Origin: Zygnema circumcarinatum
Lineage: Eukaryota; Streptophyta; Zygnematophyceae; Zygnematales; Zygnemataceae
DNA length: 64,000 nt
Reading direction: 5' to 3'
NCBI GenBank assembly: GCA_037447605.1
Contig: CM074805.1
Location: 963,361 to 1,027,360 of the forward strand
The notes under the pieces are model-generated. The model worked only from the letters and a program-made list of their open reading frames with translations. It ran no database searches and was not told where the DNA came from. The stretch's first letter is position 1; each line of letters begins with the position of its first letter. The position numbers and the translations under genes are program-made. Below are positions 11,102 through 24,566 of the stretch, piece by piece.

Positions 11102-13120
11102 CTAACAAGCCCTCGATTTTTTTGCCGGAGGCATGCAGTAGTCCTTAATGTCGATTCCGAGGTCTTCGTCAGTTTCAATTCCAACTTCTTCCTGGAATAG
11201 GAAATACGTTGACCAATAAGTGTAGACTAACGTGTTTCTGAGGTTATACTGACAAGTCATGCGAAACGAACACTAGTCTGCAAAATGGAAATGCTTGGGA
11301 CTAAGGAATAATGCTTACAGCAAAGTCTTTCAGATTCTTCGGTACATGTTCAGACATGACACCCCAAAGGTCGTTGAAGACACGTTTTCGCTGTTGCAAC
11401 AAGGAGAGTTAAACCCGAAATCAACGACATAGACATTCAACGAGTGATCTCGAATAAATGATGATGGCCTCAAGGAGGAAGGAGAACTAGCAGGCGGCCG
11501 GCCTTTCAAGAACGGAAAGACATAGAAAATTTCCATGCAAAGTAGTTGCAACTTCAGGCTTCCTTCGAAGCACAGTGGTCGTTCTAGACTCGTTTATGGA
11601 TCAATATGCTCACAATAAGCGATGCAAGTACAAATTTGGATTTAAAGAACATGGCTGGACAGCAAATCAAAACCGTCTAAGTTAACATAACTTTTCCTCG
11701 AAGTTCATGACCGGTGCCAATCATCACCAAGGACGTATTCTGTACTGGTTAAAATCCCTCACCTGCTTCCACATAGCAGTTCTGCATTGGTAAGTATCTT
11801 CCACCTTTCTCCTTTCATCCTCTGTGACAAGCTGACCACCTTTGCGGAGCTCAACGAGCTTGACCTCCATACGCTCATTCTGCCCCGGAACAACCGAGTC
11901 ACACTGAGTCAAAATCATCCTTTTCAGGCAAGCATGCTCACCTCACTTCGAGAGAAGCGCTGTTTAACAAAACACAATGCAACAAAACATGCCAGCGAAA
12001 CTAGACCACCACACTCAATGAGTGAAAACGATTGACGAAAGAATTGAAAACCAACCGTAAATGTACTTCGTTCCAGACCATCAAAGTACAAATGCAAATA
12101 GCTGTGTGGGAAATGAAAGCTAGCATCAGCTTCTGGAAGCAGAACTTCTGACTTCCACGAGCATGCTAATGGAGGGCAAACAAAACCATCTTTCACGCGT
12201 GTACTCGCTCGACTTTCTCCTGGTGTTTTGAAGGATAATTGTTTGTACCTCTCGAGTCAGTCGCTCTATATTAATCTCAATCTGCTCTGTCGAAAGGCCC
12301 GATTCCAATCCTCGAACAACTGCAAAATTGAGAGGAGAGAGTTGCGAGCTTCACGGTCAACTCCATTTGAAGGACATGTATGGATGCAGCAAGACCCTTT
12401 TTTTAATTGTTTTCACTGTCTGCTATTGTCTTTCATAAGGAGCATCACGGAAGGGTAGTTTCATGCCTGCTTCAAGTTCGCTGCATGCTTTTTGCGCAGA
12501 TGTTGCCTCCTCCTGCAGCTTGCTGTTAAGCTTATTCATAGCTTCGAGTTCCTCATTGCTAGGAATCTGGAACTGATCTTGTCTTGCAACATAGATTCTT
12601 TGCTTGCCGTAGTCCTTGAACGAAATTTCACCCTTGCTACACGCTGCATCAAGAATTTTCTGAGCTTGCGTTTTCTTAATATTGAACTTTTGCAGCGCGT
12701 CTGCTATGTTCTGGACGTTGAGGGGACGGTTTTGCTGCAAGAAATGTCAACTCACATTGCGTATGAGAATGTAATGCAAGCCATGGATGCAAGCTGACTG
12801 ATCCCCTTTCATTTTAGAAAAAAAACCAAGATAAAAAAGGCCTATGGTTCTAGAGAAGATACAAATCTGCATGCTGACAATCCACATCTATGCAAGCGGG
12901 ATCTCACCTCGTTTAGGAAACCGATTACTCGTTCTGAACAAGTGAGACCATAAAAGCCACGAATGATGTCAGAAGAAAAACCATGAAATTTGCTCAGTTT
13001 GAAAGCAGGTTGCTAGAAATTTCCGGACATCTGGCAAAATGCAAGTTTCCAAATAAAAAAGGGAGCTTGCCAGCTGCTGTAAATATCTGACCTTCAGCGG
13101 AGGCAGTCTTTGTTGTCATG
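11102..13120 (-). CDS. HOP2: HOP2 homologous-pairing protein (meiotic recombination)
   Basis: Seven exons join in frame: 13093-13120, 12908-12933, 12449-12734, 12249-12319, 11763-11879, 11319-11390 and 11102-11191, giving 229 residues, the usual plant HOP2 length. The N-terminal winged helix (about residues 10-80) carries the family signatures NRPLNVQNIADALQKF, FKDYGKQRIYVARQDQF and PSNEEL. A coiled-coil stretch follows (about 85-160, with ERMEVKLVELRKGGQLVTE), then the conserved RKRVFNDLW and the acidic EEVGIETDEDLGID motif near the C terminus, which ends in a basic KKSRAC. In the known complex HOP2 pairs with MND1 in the nucleus and stimulates DMC1/RAD51 strand invasion. Its presence implies a meiotic programme. 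It is divergent from PSB33. Confidence 0.95.
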
Positions 13121-14577
13121 ACTGCTGAATAGCGCGGAGAATAGTCGCACACGTAAGAAAAAGGGAGAATTGTGCTGGAGTTAAGCCTTCTTGTATGTTA
13201 AAACAGAAAGAGGCAAAATTTCATTGGTTGGAGATAGGGAGGAAAGAAAATAGAATCTGACAACGATCACCAGGATCATCATGGTGGAATCTTCCGTATC
13301 CATCACTTTTTTCACCCTATTTTGGTTTCTCCCTCTGAAGCAAGCCTTACGTTAAAACGCCACATGATCCCTCGCTCATCCTGTCTTCCCATCTCTTCCT
13401 CAATCTCCCTAGCCCCCCCTCTCCCCCCGTCGTTTCTCTCCTGACATTCTTCGACTCCGCCCACCCTCGCTCTCAGCCTCTCACCCTATCCTTCTCTTTG
13501 CCCCCTTGTACATGCCCACCTGCTCCTTTCCTTTTAGCTTATCCCCCTGTATCTGTATTTCTCACTCAGCGTGGTTTGCATTAAGCCTTACCTGCTTGAG
13601 GGAGCAAACGGAAGAAAAAAAATTCAAATTTGCAAAATCTACTCCCAATATGAGTGCAAGCTGTAAAGCATCAAGCTGAAGAAGCCCCTGAAACTGTATG
13701 AGATTCAAACTTAATTTTGAAGCCGAGCGAGCCCCTTTCTTACCTGCGTCCTCTCCCGCCGAAAACGACCGCCGGACCCTTGCAACTTTACGCACAAGTT
13801 TGGACTTCAAAGTCGGTACTCCTTCTCGCCAAATTTAATAGTAGGAGCGAGATTCGAGGTACTTCTTTCAGAAAACATTCTACATCGAAGGTTTCAATTT
13901 TCACGAGGCGAGTCCCTCGAGGCGACCTCCTGTTTCCCCTCCTGTTATGAAATATGAATATGAAATTCCGAATTCTGAAATTGCGTGCTACCTGCGCTAC
14001 CTGTCGTTCCGTTCCATGGCACGACATGGCATGTGCATGGCATGGCATGGCCATCGAATGTGAGGCCACCGCCGCATGGCATGTAGCCAACAAGTCGCCT
14101 TCAACGCTTGTTGGACATGGAACCACGGCCGTGGGAAATTAACGGTATTCGCTTCGACAGATCCACTGCGCCGCCCGCGATCCAGATCCACAGCTGCTAG
14201 AAAGTTGTGCGCCACGTGCCCTGACGCCGCGCCTCGACGCTGCATGCTTCACCTCACGCCACGTCGCAGCGTACGGATCAAGAGTGGATCCGCGGGCCAC
14301 CCCCTGATAGTGGCTTCCGGCGCGTCCACGTGCACGCTCCTCCGTCTGTGGCTGCTGCCCTCTCTGCCTCCCTCCCTCCCTCCCTCCCTCCCCTCTACAT
14401 AGGGCGCGGAGAGCGACACTTAGGGGGACCAGCTACAGAAATCCAAATACGTGTACGACGCCTCTGCAAGCTCCGGCGTCTCCTCCATCTGCTGTTTATT
14501 GTGGTTTTCTGTACTTCTAAGTAAAGTGAGCTTGCACATTTGTTTGCTGAGGAGGCGAGGCGGTTGCTCGGTGCAGG
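13121..14577. promoter_or_regulatory. Divergent intergenic region between HOP2 and PSB33
   Basis: This 1.46 kb interval lies between head-to-head genes and must hold both promoters. Visible structure: a pyrimidine-rich stretch at 13390-13560, a GGCATGGCATGGCATGG-like word cluster at 14018-14052, and a CTCC tetranucleotide run at 14367-14395. I see no supported coding region and cannot place transcription starts. Confidence 0.5.
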
Positions 14578-17213
14578 ATGTCGCAGGCAGTGCTAGGTCT
14601 TCAAGCCCCTGTAGCTGAAGCTTTTGGAGCAGCAGCGCTGCATTCTGCTCAGCAGTCTCATAGCCAGATCCTTAGTAAGAGCTTCACGCGTACTTTGAAA
14701 GCGTCCAATGGCGTGCGGTTGCAAGCAGTGTCACGGTCTGCATGCCGGCTGCGGCGAGTCACATGCGCGGCAGAGGCTTCCGTAGTAGCGTCAGATAACT
14801 GGGTTCCAGTCATCCCGATCGAGGCGCTGCCGAAGGGAGAGCGAAGATTAGTGCGTCAAGATGGCCAAACGATTTTGTTGCTTTGGTATAGAAACGAAAT
14901 TTATGCGATTGAGAACAATTCTCCCGCAGAAGGAGCGTATGCAGAAGGTTTTATCAATGCGAAATTGACACAGGTAACCTCTTAAGTCAAGCCACATCTG
15001 CCTGTGTGGGATGAATATTCTGCATAGATGTTTCTTAAATGCAGCAGTTGGGAAGTTGTTGGAGATGTTATGCATTGTGAATTTCCTTGTACATGCCTCC
15101 TTTGCAGGAATTACCTTGGATGGTTTTGAGAGGTTTTTAGTCCATTACTTGCCGCCGGATGAATGAATGAAAGGCGCCCTTAAGGTTTATCCTTTAAAAG
15201 TTCAACTGATGAATATGAGTCGTAGTATGAGTTCAATCCTTCCAGGATCATACATAGCTACCATCCCTGGATGTGTTTACTTGTAGATATTTCTGGCCCT
15301 TAGAGATGGCTCTCTCATGAAGCTCTAAAAAAAAATTTGGTATTCATGTCATTTTTTTAAAAGCAAAATAATTTTGGATAGGGTTGTACTCAATACGTCA
15401 TTACTGGAGTAAAGAATGTTTCTGAAATTGGAGCCTGTTTAGCATGGCTTGGCTGCTACATGGAACCTGTAAATGCCCACAGTAATGAGAGGCATGAAAC
15501 TGAGAGAAGAAACTGTTGTGCCTTTTCTTCAAAGTCTCCTTCCTGTGCTCACTTTCTTCTGTAAAGCTTCATTGTGATGGGCATCGAAAAAATATGTCAA
15601 ACCCCATGTTTGCAATTTGTTCAAGGGAAATCCATTTTCATTTTGTGTGTGACTTGCTAGACTATCGGATCATCCTTTTTTCTTTAAGCCAACTGAGCAT
15701 TCCGCATAGCATGCGGACGTTGACTTTATGGATGTCTGCTAGTTTAAATGCGCTATTTGTAATTCCAAGAGTTTCTACATTTATTCGTTGTAAGTATTGA
15801 AAGAATACACAGTTTGCTTGGGTTTGACACTGGTGTCAGATTCTGACTCAGGAGGAGCTACCCTCAACTTTGTCGTTTTGCAGGATGGCTGCATTGTTTG
15901 TCCCAGCACTGATTCAACCTACGATCTAAAGACTGGGCAAGTGAAGGAGTGGTATCCGAAGAACCCTGTCATGCGAGCTCTTACCAAGTCCCTCCGCGAT
16001 ATGGTCGTGTATCCTGTGAAGATTGAGGACTACCAGATTTGCGTCAACCTTCAGAGCGAAGCGACTGGCTCCACAGCTGAGCTCGTTTTTGGAGGAGACA
16101 TCAGAGTGGGGCAGACTGCAACCGACGTTGCCGTTGACGAGGTATAGTCCTTCAATTTCAAAGTTGAATCGCAATATGACAAACAAACTCCCTTTCTTGT
16201 CTCTTGTTCATCTTCATTTTATCTTTTTAGAGGAGCGGGTTTAATTGAAATCCTGCTCGTCCTTCTTGAACTACCTTCAATATGGACACCTTCGGCGCAG
16301 GTAGTTCCCTGGTGAAGTTTTTATTTACAACTGCCAAATTCAGCAATTTGGCAATCATGAAAGTCAAATTTAATCTTAAAAGTCAAACTACTAGCATAAG
16401 TATGCTGCTACTTTTGCAACTGATTCTGCCAATTAGGACGTTTCAGCTCGCAGTTCTTTATCTTTGTCAGTAGCCTTTCCTCCACATTTAAATCTGCAGG
16501 TGGCCATTTTTACTTTTTGCAGGTTGCTCTACTTCATGCATGCAAAACCACAGTTTTTTGTATGGTTCCATATCGTTCCGTACGGTTCAGAACACCGCTA
16601 GTTTCTTTCAGTATGAAACGCTGTCCTTACGGGATTGCACTTGAGAATTTGAAGGAACTGAACTTTAGAAAATGTCTCATTCGGTACTCTATTCATTTTT
16701 TTAGAATTATTTTTAAGAAATGCGTCTCATTTGGTACATGTGAAGTCAAAGCAGCAGTTAATGCCTTTACTCTCCTGCTAAGCTACTCGCTCAAACTCTT
16801 CTGGAGCTCTCTGAACTGCCCCAGGATGATGGTCTACATCCCTGTTGTCTGACCCTTTCAAGTCCTGCAAGTCCTTGAATGCTATTTTGCTTAATGTGCT
16901 CTGATCATAAGATTCTACCTTCGTCTTCTTTTTGCTTCTTGTCTCATAAGGCCGACGGTTTGTACCCAAGACATGTCAATTGACATACTGGAGAAATTGT
17001 TATGTGCTGCAGGTGAGGATGATTGTTGATGAGGACGAAGGAGGCTTCGGATTTACTGCCAAGAATGAACTCGTCAATGGGCGTGCAGCCATGGTGGGCT
17101 TTGTAATGCTTTTAATTATCGAGCTTGTGACCGGAGAGGGCTTCTTGGCGACCACAGGATTCCTGAACTTCCTTTACCGCACCGCGTTGAAAGGATACCC
17201 AATCATTCCATAG
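14578..17213 (+). CDS. PSB33: PSB33/LIL8-like thylakoid protein (degenerate Rieske fold plus LHC-like helix)
   Basis: Three exons (14578-14973, 15884-16141, 17013-17213) join in phase 0 to 284 residues, close to Arabidopsis PSB33. The start begins a chloroplast transit peptide (MSQAVLGLQAP, Ser/Arg-rich, likely cleaved near VTCAAEAS). The middle (about 75-200) resembles a Rieske domain, but the cluster ligands are missing: the usual CxH box reads NNS and the usual CPxH box reads CPST, so no [2Fe-2S] cluster is expected. The C-terminal part has the light-harvesting motif ELVNGRAAMVG (about 237-247) at the start of one membrane helix. In Arabidopsis PSB33/LIL8 is a stroma-exposed thylakoid protein that stabilises photosystem II supercomplexes. 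Two introns of about 0.9 kb are longer than elsewhere in the window. Confidence 0.9.
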
Positions 17214-18756
17214 AGGAGGAGGCGTGTAGATGATGATGATGATGTAGAGCTCGTCGTTTTTTGCAGCGAATTAATGAGTGGGCGGAGCGTGTGAGTTGGA
17301 GCCATTTCTAGCAAATCGCAAGTTTCTGGAAATGTCTCCTCGTTTTTGGCAAACCTCTGGCGAGTTTAGATCTGTTTGTACTTGTGTTCGATGTTGTTGT
17401 ATTACTTATTGTGAAATAAAAAATTGTGTGCAGTGAATGAGAGAAACTTGCCTCTGGGTGACCCTGCCTACCTCCAGTCTTTTGATAGTATTAGAAATTA
17501 AATGAAATTCAGAGGCAAGGGGATTTGTCCATTGATCAATTCTGGTTCTCGTGAACGGCTAAGTGACAATGCAAATTCGATTGAAATATGTAAATCTGCT
17601 CGCGCGAGTATTAAGCAGCCTCTAGGTTTCAGTAACTACAAATTCCTTCTCCTTCCTTCCTTCTTGGTTCCTTCGTCCTTCCTTCTTGTTGTCGTGGGCA
17701 CAATGCCACATCTCGTACTTCTTGCCCATATGTCGAATTACAAATCATGCGAATGGGGAGAAAGATCTTCGTAAAAGCTTGCCATGGCAACAGCACCAAC
17801 TTCAAAAAGGAAAATGGATGTGACATTCCTTCCCTTACATCAACAAGGCTTTGACCATCCGTGCTTGCAATGCAGCTTATTTTTCGCCGTAGCTGGGTTC
17901 CTACTAAACTTGAAGCCGACTTTCATCCAAACACTCGCACTGCTACGTTTGCACGAAGCCCTACTCAACGTCACGAGTCGAATGCCAGCCCACAGTCATC
18001 TTCACATCTTTTTATGTCAAACCTTTGAAACCTTTGACGGCTTTGCGAGCTGAGAACGTATAAGTGGAATGTAAGTCACAGCGTTGCAGGTTTGCGGCTG
18101 AATGCAGCACTGCATAACATTGCCATCGCAGCACAAGGCACCTCTTGTCTGTTCGCTGTCGTTCGGAATCGTCGGAGAACATGCCCAGCGTTTGCAGCAA
18201 AGACACGGAGTAATGTATAGAAAGCAAAAAGAAATTGTATAAATGCTGGCCATCTTCCTTCTGCAGCTTCAATAGAATCTATACAGAGTCTGGCATCAAG
18301 ACACATTCACTCTCACATGACGATGCTCCCTCAGCAACGCAGGCAGCACAGACGCTGCTGCAGCAACTGCCAACCCTAAAAGCAGTCAGCAAAAGCGGAA
18401 CCTGATCACTGCCCTAAACGATCCTTCCGTCCGAGACCCCGCTGACGCCATCACGCACTCGGCCGCACCCTAATCCTAAACTCAACAAGTTTAACGGAAT
18501 CCGCTTCATGACAGTATATGATTCGTACTGGATTAGTTTTGGCATTGAAGCTCATGGCTGCAACCTCTGGACCTTGGACGGAACAGCAAACAAACAAACA
18601 AGAAAAAGTGAAATGCTTTTGAGAGTTCACCGCTCGAAGAACAGCTAGAAAGCGAAAGTCAATCATTGCAGCCTGGGAGGAGCTTAATTGACCTTCTGCG
18701 GCCTATAACCATGTGAAAAATTGCATTGGATCTTTTTAATCTTTGATTAAGCAGGT
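17214..18756. other. PSB33 3' flank and ORAI-like A promoter side
   Basis: Besides the putative polyadenylation signal of PSB33 no feature is supported. A short TTCCTTCCTTCTTGG run occurs at 17650-17690, and isolated CCCTAAA words at 18370-18480. The sequence just before the ORAI-like start (18745-18758) resembles a splice acceptor, so a 5' UTR intron is possible. Confidence 0.4.
17415..17420 (+). terminator. Putative polyadenylation signal of PSB33
   Basis: An AATAAA hexamer lies about 200 bases past the PSB33 stop codon, followed by a T/G-rich stretch. Position and sequence fit a nuclear poly(A) signal; cleavage is not demonstrated. Confidence 0.45.
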
Positions 18757-21700
18757 ATGAGTAGTCTTTTATTCGACGTCGTGCAAGGCGTTTTGACTGC
18801 TTTTGATACCTCAGTGTCAACTGCATGGAAAGAAGAGGATCGAAAGTGGTTCGCAGAGGACCGCAACTGGAGAGAGGAGGACTTGCAATGGCGGGAAGTG
18901 GAGTACGCTTCTTTGTTGTCAGGAAAGGATCATCGACGAAGGGGAAACAGGTCCGGCGAAGTGAATGTGCCCCCCTAAAGCACCATATTTAGCATTTTTG
19001 ACAAAAACTATGTAGTGCAGTGAATTGCTGGAACAGTGAGCATCAGCATTATGTCAATCGACATCAGAGCAAAGAAAAGAAGTTTAATGAAAAAACGAAA
19101 GAGCAAGAATATTATCCTTTCGACCTGGTCGCCACTTGAATGTCTGTTCCAGGTCCAATCAGGATGTTGATGTCAATGTGTGCTTGAATGGCTGAAGTTC
19201 ATGGGTTTCTTTGTAAACACTTGAGGCTTGATTTGCCTCGAAGTGGGAAATTCAGATGGCGGGCAGCAGATATCGATCAACGGAATTTAGAAAACGCTCG
19301 AACCCTTTGGTTGAGGTGAGGAAACTGTTTTATTGGTGATGTTTTCAACCCAGACGGTTTTGGAGTTTGAGTTAGGAGTAGTTGCATATGAGGAATATTG
19401 TAGATATTTTTACTTTATTCGCTGGGCGATTGAAGCTCCTTGAGAAGAATTTTCTTTTTTGACGGATGCCGTTCCGGTGTTGAATGCTGCGATCGTATCA
19501 TCATGCTGCTTTCCTTCCCAGCAAAAGATTAACTGCATCAAAGTACGCCCCAGGGTAGCTAAAGAGCTTGCAGTGACAAGCATACAACAGCTGCACTTGC
19601 TGATTTTGAGATGAAAGAGTCTACTGTCTGTTCAAGATCATGCAAGGTCTGGTCTTGCCGGCTTTTCTCAATGACGTAGAGGATTGGCGCATTGTCCATG
19701 TTTGCATCCTTTGCATGCTTTCTATTGGTTCTTTGGTCAAAATGTGTATATACGATTTGACATGATAGGAGTAAATCTCACCTTGCAGTCTTCCCAAGTT
19801 AGGTAACCTAGTTTGTACCCTGTAGGATGGCCGGGCAGGCAGGTGATCCGACTCTTGGCAGTACGTGCCCTAATCTGAGAGGGATAGGGACCTGGAAAAA
19901 AAGAATTCTGTTATTCTAATATGTGACGAGACTTTCTGCTTAATTGCAGACTCATTGGCAGGTTGTTAAGTCTTATCTTACATCCTTCAAAGTGTTTGGG
20001 AGGGCCAGGTTTGTTGAAAAGAATCGGAGAGATGTCGAAGAGAAGACGGAGCTCCTGAAAGCAATCCTGAACATTGCCGCTGTATTCGCAGGTTTTTCGG
20101 TGGTGACTTTAACTCAGCTAAAGATAGAATATCCCGGTGTTCCTCTTGTGAGTGCAGTCCACTTGTTGCTTCTCGCGTTCTGTTGCTTGCTGAGAGTGAA
20201 CCCAAATGGATGTAGTAGGAATAAGGTCGGCGTGATTACAAGCAATAAGAATCATATATGTGCTTCGTTGGTATCCTATTTAAATACTTTTCACTTGCAC
20301 CGACTGTAGCTCGATAGCAATCTGCGCTAGTGAAGGTACAACCAATGTATTGATCAACTTATGGGTATGAAACTGATGAAAGAATGTCTGTTTCTCCTTC
20401 AGGTCTTGGTTTCTATCTATGCACTCCTAACAGCGAGCGTGGTGAGTGAGCTCCCTTTGCCCGAATTTGGAGCATAGGAGGACCGGTCAAAATCAAATGA
20501 CTACGAATGGTTTGAACTGCGTAGCATGTGTGCACAATAGGAAACCCATTTACATGGTTACATTTTGGCGGTTTAAGAAACCGGACTATAATTAAAACTG
20601 ATCCTGCAGGAATTTTTGGTTACTTCTCGTTTTCCCAGGAGAACGCTTGCTTGTTGGTTTCTGACTTCCAGTGGTGAACAGTAAGCGGCTGATGCTTCAT
20701 CATGCTAAGCAGAACTTTAACTGCCTATTGTAGATTGGGAAGAACAACAAAGATTCTGTTGAAAAGAGAGAGAAAGGGGATGGTTGCAGGCAGGCCTGTT
20801 GAGCATAACACTCGTTACCTGTTCCTTACTCCTCGGTGCTATTCTCAAGACTGGGAAAGCGTATGTGAATGAAGTAGCAGAAGAGGAATTCATGTGGGCA
20901 TGTCGATCGTTTTGTACGAACTATCAGCTTGGTGATCGGCCACCTCTGCCCCGCCGCACATTTGAGGCTTTTTGGGTCATCCGGTGAGCCATCATCTAGC
21001 ATGCAAAAAAAAAAAAATGCCCATACGAGTCAAACTATACGAGATGGTCGACCTCGCGTTCATATGTTTGCTCCACCCTTGAAGTCCCGGGGTTCAGATC
21101 TGAGCACATGCACTACACTTTACGAAAAAATGTCATTCTTCTCTGCAGTGCTCGGTGCAAGTCAACCAATGGCCAGATATGATATTGGTGTATAATTCGG
21201 ACCCTCTCAGTACATGTTTTAGGTCAAGAAACCCTGCACGTAATACAAGTCTCATGGAAACTAGGTTTATGACAGCAATGTGTTCAGTTCACCGGTGGGA
21301 TTCGAAATAATTGGCTGAGTGTCGCATGTACTGAGTGAGGTATTCAATGGTGCGTATTCTATCGCCGTAGACTCTAAAATATACTATGGGGTTGTGGGCA
21401 CAGATGTGAAACCAGCTGGCAGGTTGCCTTCATCTCCTTCCAGATTGGTAAGTGACCGAGCCATAAGCAGGTTTTGTAGGCTTTCAACTACCAGACACAA
21501 GGCCTTTCATACATAGCAAGAACTTGCAATGAATGTAGTTGACTTTGGGTTTTTGAAGGTCTGCATCCTCATGGAGTTTTTGTCTGCAAGAACAAATTGC
21601 TGAGCAAACAAACAACCAGACTGAAATGTATCTGAGTTTCGCAGTTTCTACCCAGTTTGTGAAAAAACTAAATCCTGGCATCAGGCGTATCTGTTTGGTT

Positions 21701-22526
21701 TATTGTTGCAGGAATTTCAGCCTTTCTTCTGAGTCTTATTCCTATCGGGTAGGCGTCAGAGCTCTTGATCCTTTGGGCCAAGAAACATAGGAAGGCTGTC
21801 ATTGCAATGGACTTGGCTTTAAAGCACTGTAAGTGTGTACTCATACACAGAGTAATCAAAGAAGAGAATTGGTTTGATATTTCAAGATGCTTCGTGCCTT
21901 GAACCGAGAAGACAGTGTGACCATGTAAGAGCAGTGGCAGCTGCCGGCTACTCCAATCCAATCTCATGCATTTCTTCTCTGCTTCCTTTCAGGTGGATGG
22001 TCTTTGTAGGCAAACTAAGCACCATTGTCTGCTGGATTATCATTATTAGCTGCGCCATTCTTTTCAGGTAAGGACTCTTACTTACTAAGATAATGCTATG
22101 GCTTGACCATCATGTTTGATGCTGGGTAGGAGCAAGACCATGCAGGTTATCGTTGTTCATCCCTAAAAGAGGGTGGTGTTAGATTGCAACTGCTTATTCT
22201 TCACCCGCGATTCCAACAAAATCTAGAAAGGCGCAAATAGGCTGTATTCCATAGTATCTTCTTAAAGAGTGCAAAGTACATTGGTGTTTCTCACCAGCAA
22301 TACTGTGCTCAGTTTGAACAAAACAACGAGCGATTGAGATCGTCATCTACATACTTCTACTTGCTTTGTTTTCCGCAGAGCTCTAATTCACTTCTCGAGG
22401 GGCTCCTACCTCCGAAAGCAGCCTTCAGGGGACTACTGTACGGACCTCTGGGTGCGAGGAGTGGGGCTGCCGTACGACTGGCATCGCTCCCCCGGCCAGA
22501 CTGACTGCTCTGCGGCGGGTTGCTGA
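18757..22526 (+). CDS. ORAI-like calcium channel family protein A (divergent)
   Basis: Eight exons join in frame: 18757-18960, 19950-20147, 20403-20441, 20790-20983, 21404-21447, 21712-21748, 21993-22067 and 22379-22526, giving 312 residues. Orai family features: a charged N-terminal segment (EEDRKWFAEDRNWREED), FVEKNRRDVEEKTELLKA leading into TM1 (AVFAGFSVVTLTQ), TM2 (LLSITLVTCSLLLGAILKTG), the loop RRTFEAFW, TM3 (AFLLSLIPIGWMVF) and TM4 (VCWIIIISCAILF). Animal Orai forms a hexameric Ca2+ channel in the plasma membrane. Here the position of the animal pore glutamate is Gln124, and the TM3 glutamate of paralogue B is Ser234. The cytosolic tail is short and ends in Cys. The junction of exons 1 and 2 is the weakest join. 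A channel role is inferred from family only and may be altered. Confidence 0.72.
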
Positions 22527-23382
22527 CGTCAGCCGACGATTCAGAGGAGGATCGTTGGCGTCATCCGACCGCTCATAGAGGGGATGCTGCCGTGTGAGTA
22601 CGTGCTTCAGCGGAGACCTTCTCGGCCTTCCTTCGGGTGCCATTCCTGCCGCCATCTCTTTGGGCTCTCTCTGCTCCAATGAGCATCACATAGCATCGCC
22701 GTATGAGGGCATGGCGACCACCCATCAGTCCATCACTCACCCATCGTGCTATTCGAGTCATGATAAGGGCAGCTGCTCGCATGTATGTGCGCTCCTCCTC
22801 ACATTCATCATACATGATGAGGACAGGATGGTACCGTGCGCAGGGCATGGCCACTACCCGCCAAAGAAGACGTCTCATGCATGTGAGCCATGTGCTGCAG
22901 CTTCCATGCATGGCAGATAATCGCTACCCCATGTAAATATATAATTAGTGCAAGGCACTGGTTTCGCAAGTAGCCATGGATAGGGCCTCGAGGCAGAAGC
23001 TTTGGCTCCGCAAAGATGGAGATAGTATGACGGTTCCTTCCATTTCTTCTTACTTTGCATAACGTTTTGATTCTCAAGCAATATGATAAACGGATAGAAC
23101 TGCTCGAGTCAAGTACTTGCTCAATATCCATTTCCTTATGGTTTTTTGCTTTGCGCATTTCTTTATTTCCCCAATGAGGGAAGAATTGCAAAAATCACAA
23201 AATAACAAAAATTGTTGGCTTGTCAGCCAGAGCTTCAATTACAATAGGAGGTTCCAGACTGGGAAAAAATGCGATGGACTTTCTACTGAGTACTTTGTTG
23301 TCGCTGGAAAGCGTGTACTAATTTCGAATTCCGAAAGCGTGAATATTTTTCTGAGTCTGAAACCCCCTAAAGTGAAGGACAA
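22527..23382. other. Gene-less interval between convergent genes
   Basis: ORAI-like A (plus) and the PHD-BAH gene (minus) converge here. The interval should contain both 3' UTRs. I see no further gene, repeat or RNA structure. Confidence 0.4.
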
Positions 23383-24520
23383 TTAGGAAGCGCCCGGGTC
23401 ATGGATTGCTTGAAAGGTGCCGTTTGGAGCGTCATAGAAATATCTGCAGCCAACGCATGGACCGAACAAAAAGCACAATTGAGCCAAACGAAAACATTTT
23501 CTAGGTGAGAGCTACATTGTACCGAGACCCCCTTCTTTTTCTTTTCCATTCAGAGGGTGCCATTTTTTGCTCCTTGAAACAGCGTCAGAAAGAATTCAGT
23601 GACAAGAGCATGTCCTGACAGGGCTCCTTAGACACGCCCTTGCCTTTTAGCTTCTTGCTTGCGTTGAATAATGCGTGAGAGAGAAAACGATAGAAGGCTG
23701 AAAACAAACTGGAGGGTGGTCCTTTGAGTGACTTCTGGGAGCAGTCGGGGAAACAAAGCAGGTAGAACGAAAGGTACGGTAGGGGAGGAATCGCGCTGGT
23801 AGAGACATACCTGCAGAGGTAGAGGGGAGGCCCCAACTCCTCAGGGGTACGGCCCTGTGCTAGAAGCTCTTTGCGATGGTAGACTTCTCTCGCATATACT
23901 GAGGGAGGCAAGACGAGACAAGGCCCCCAGATGGCACCGACAGGGTTATCGTCGCAGTGATTAGACTCATACACCTGCCACAAGCCCATCTCCGAAGCGA
24001 AAGATACGTCAAAGATATTTTTGACAACGGGGCCATCACCAATATTGGAAAGCATACAACCCCTATACTTCCGCCTATCTGCTTCCTTTCTCACAGTCAT
24101 TTTCCTTCGTTTCGTTAACGTGTGTTACCTGTCCACATCTGTCATCTACTCAACCCTTCCCTTTTCTCCTATTCCCTCCCTTTCCTTCTCTACCTTCCAC
24201 CCAAGCGTCCGAAAGAGACCATACCTCATCTTCCTGAGCATCCACAGGCTTCCCTTCCACTGGGGGCAAATCCGACCTGTAGAAGCACCAGCTCACTCTA
24301 ACCAGCTTCTCACCGGTCGCCCTCTCCTCCCATAGAGCCTGCAAGAACAAGCAACATTCAATCCTAACAGCAGCTGAATGATTCTGTATATTATGCCAGG
24401 AAGAGCATGCCATCAACTGTTGCAATCATTTTGTCGGAGCAAGCAAAGAAAGGGGACACTGCTATAATGTTCAAAGCATTAACTTCCCTTCCCCCCCCCA
24501 CCCCACCCTCCCTTCGCTTT

Positions 24521-24566
<46 letters not shown>

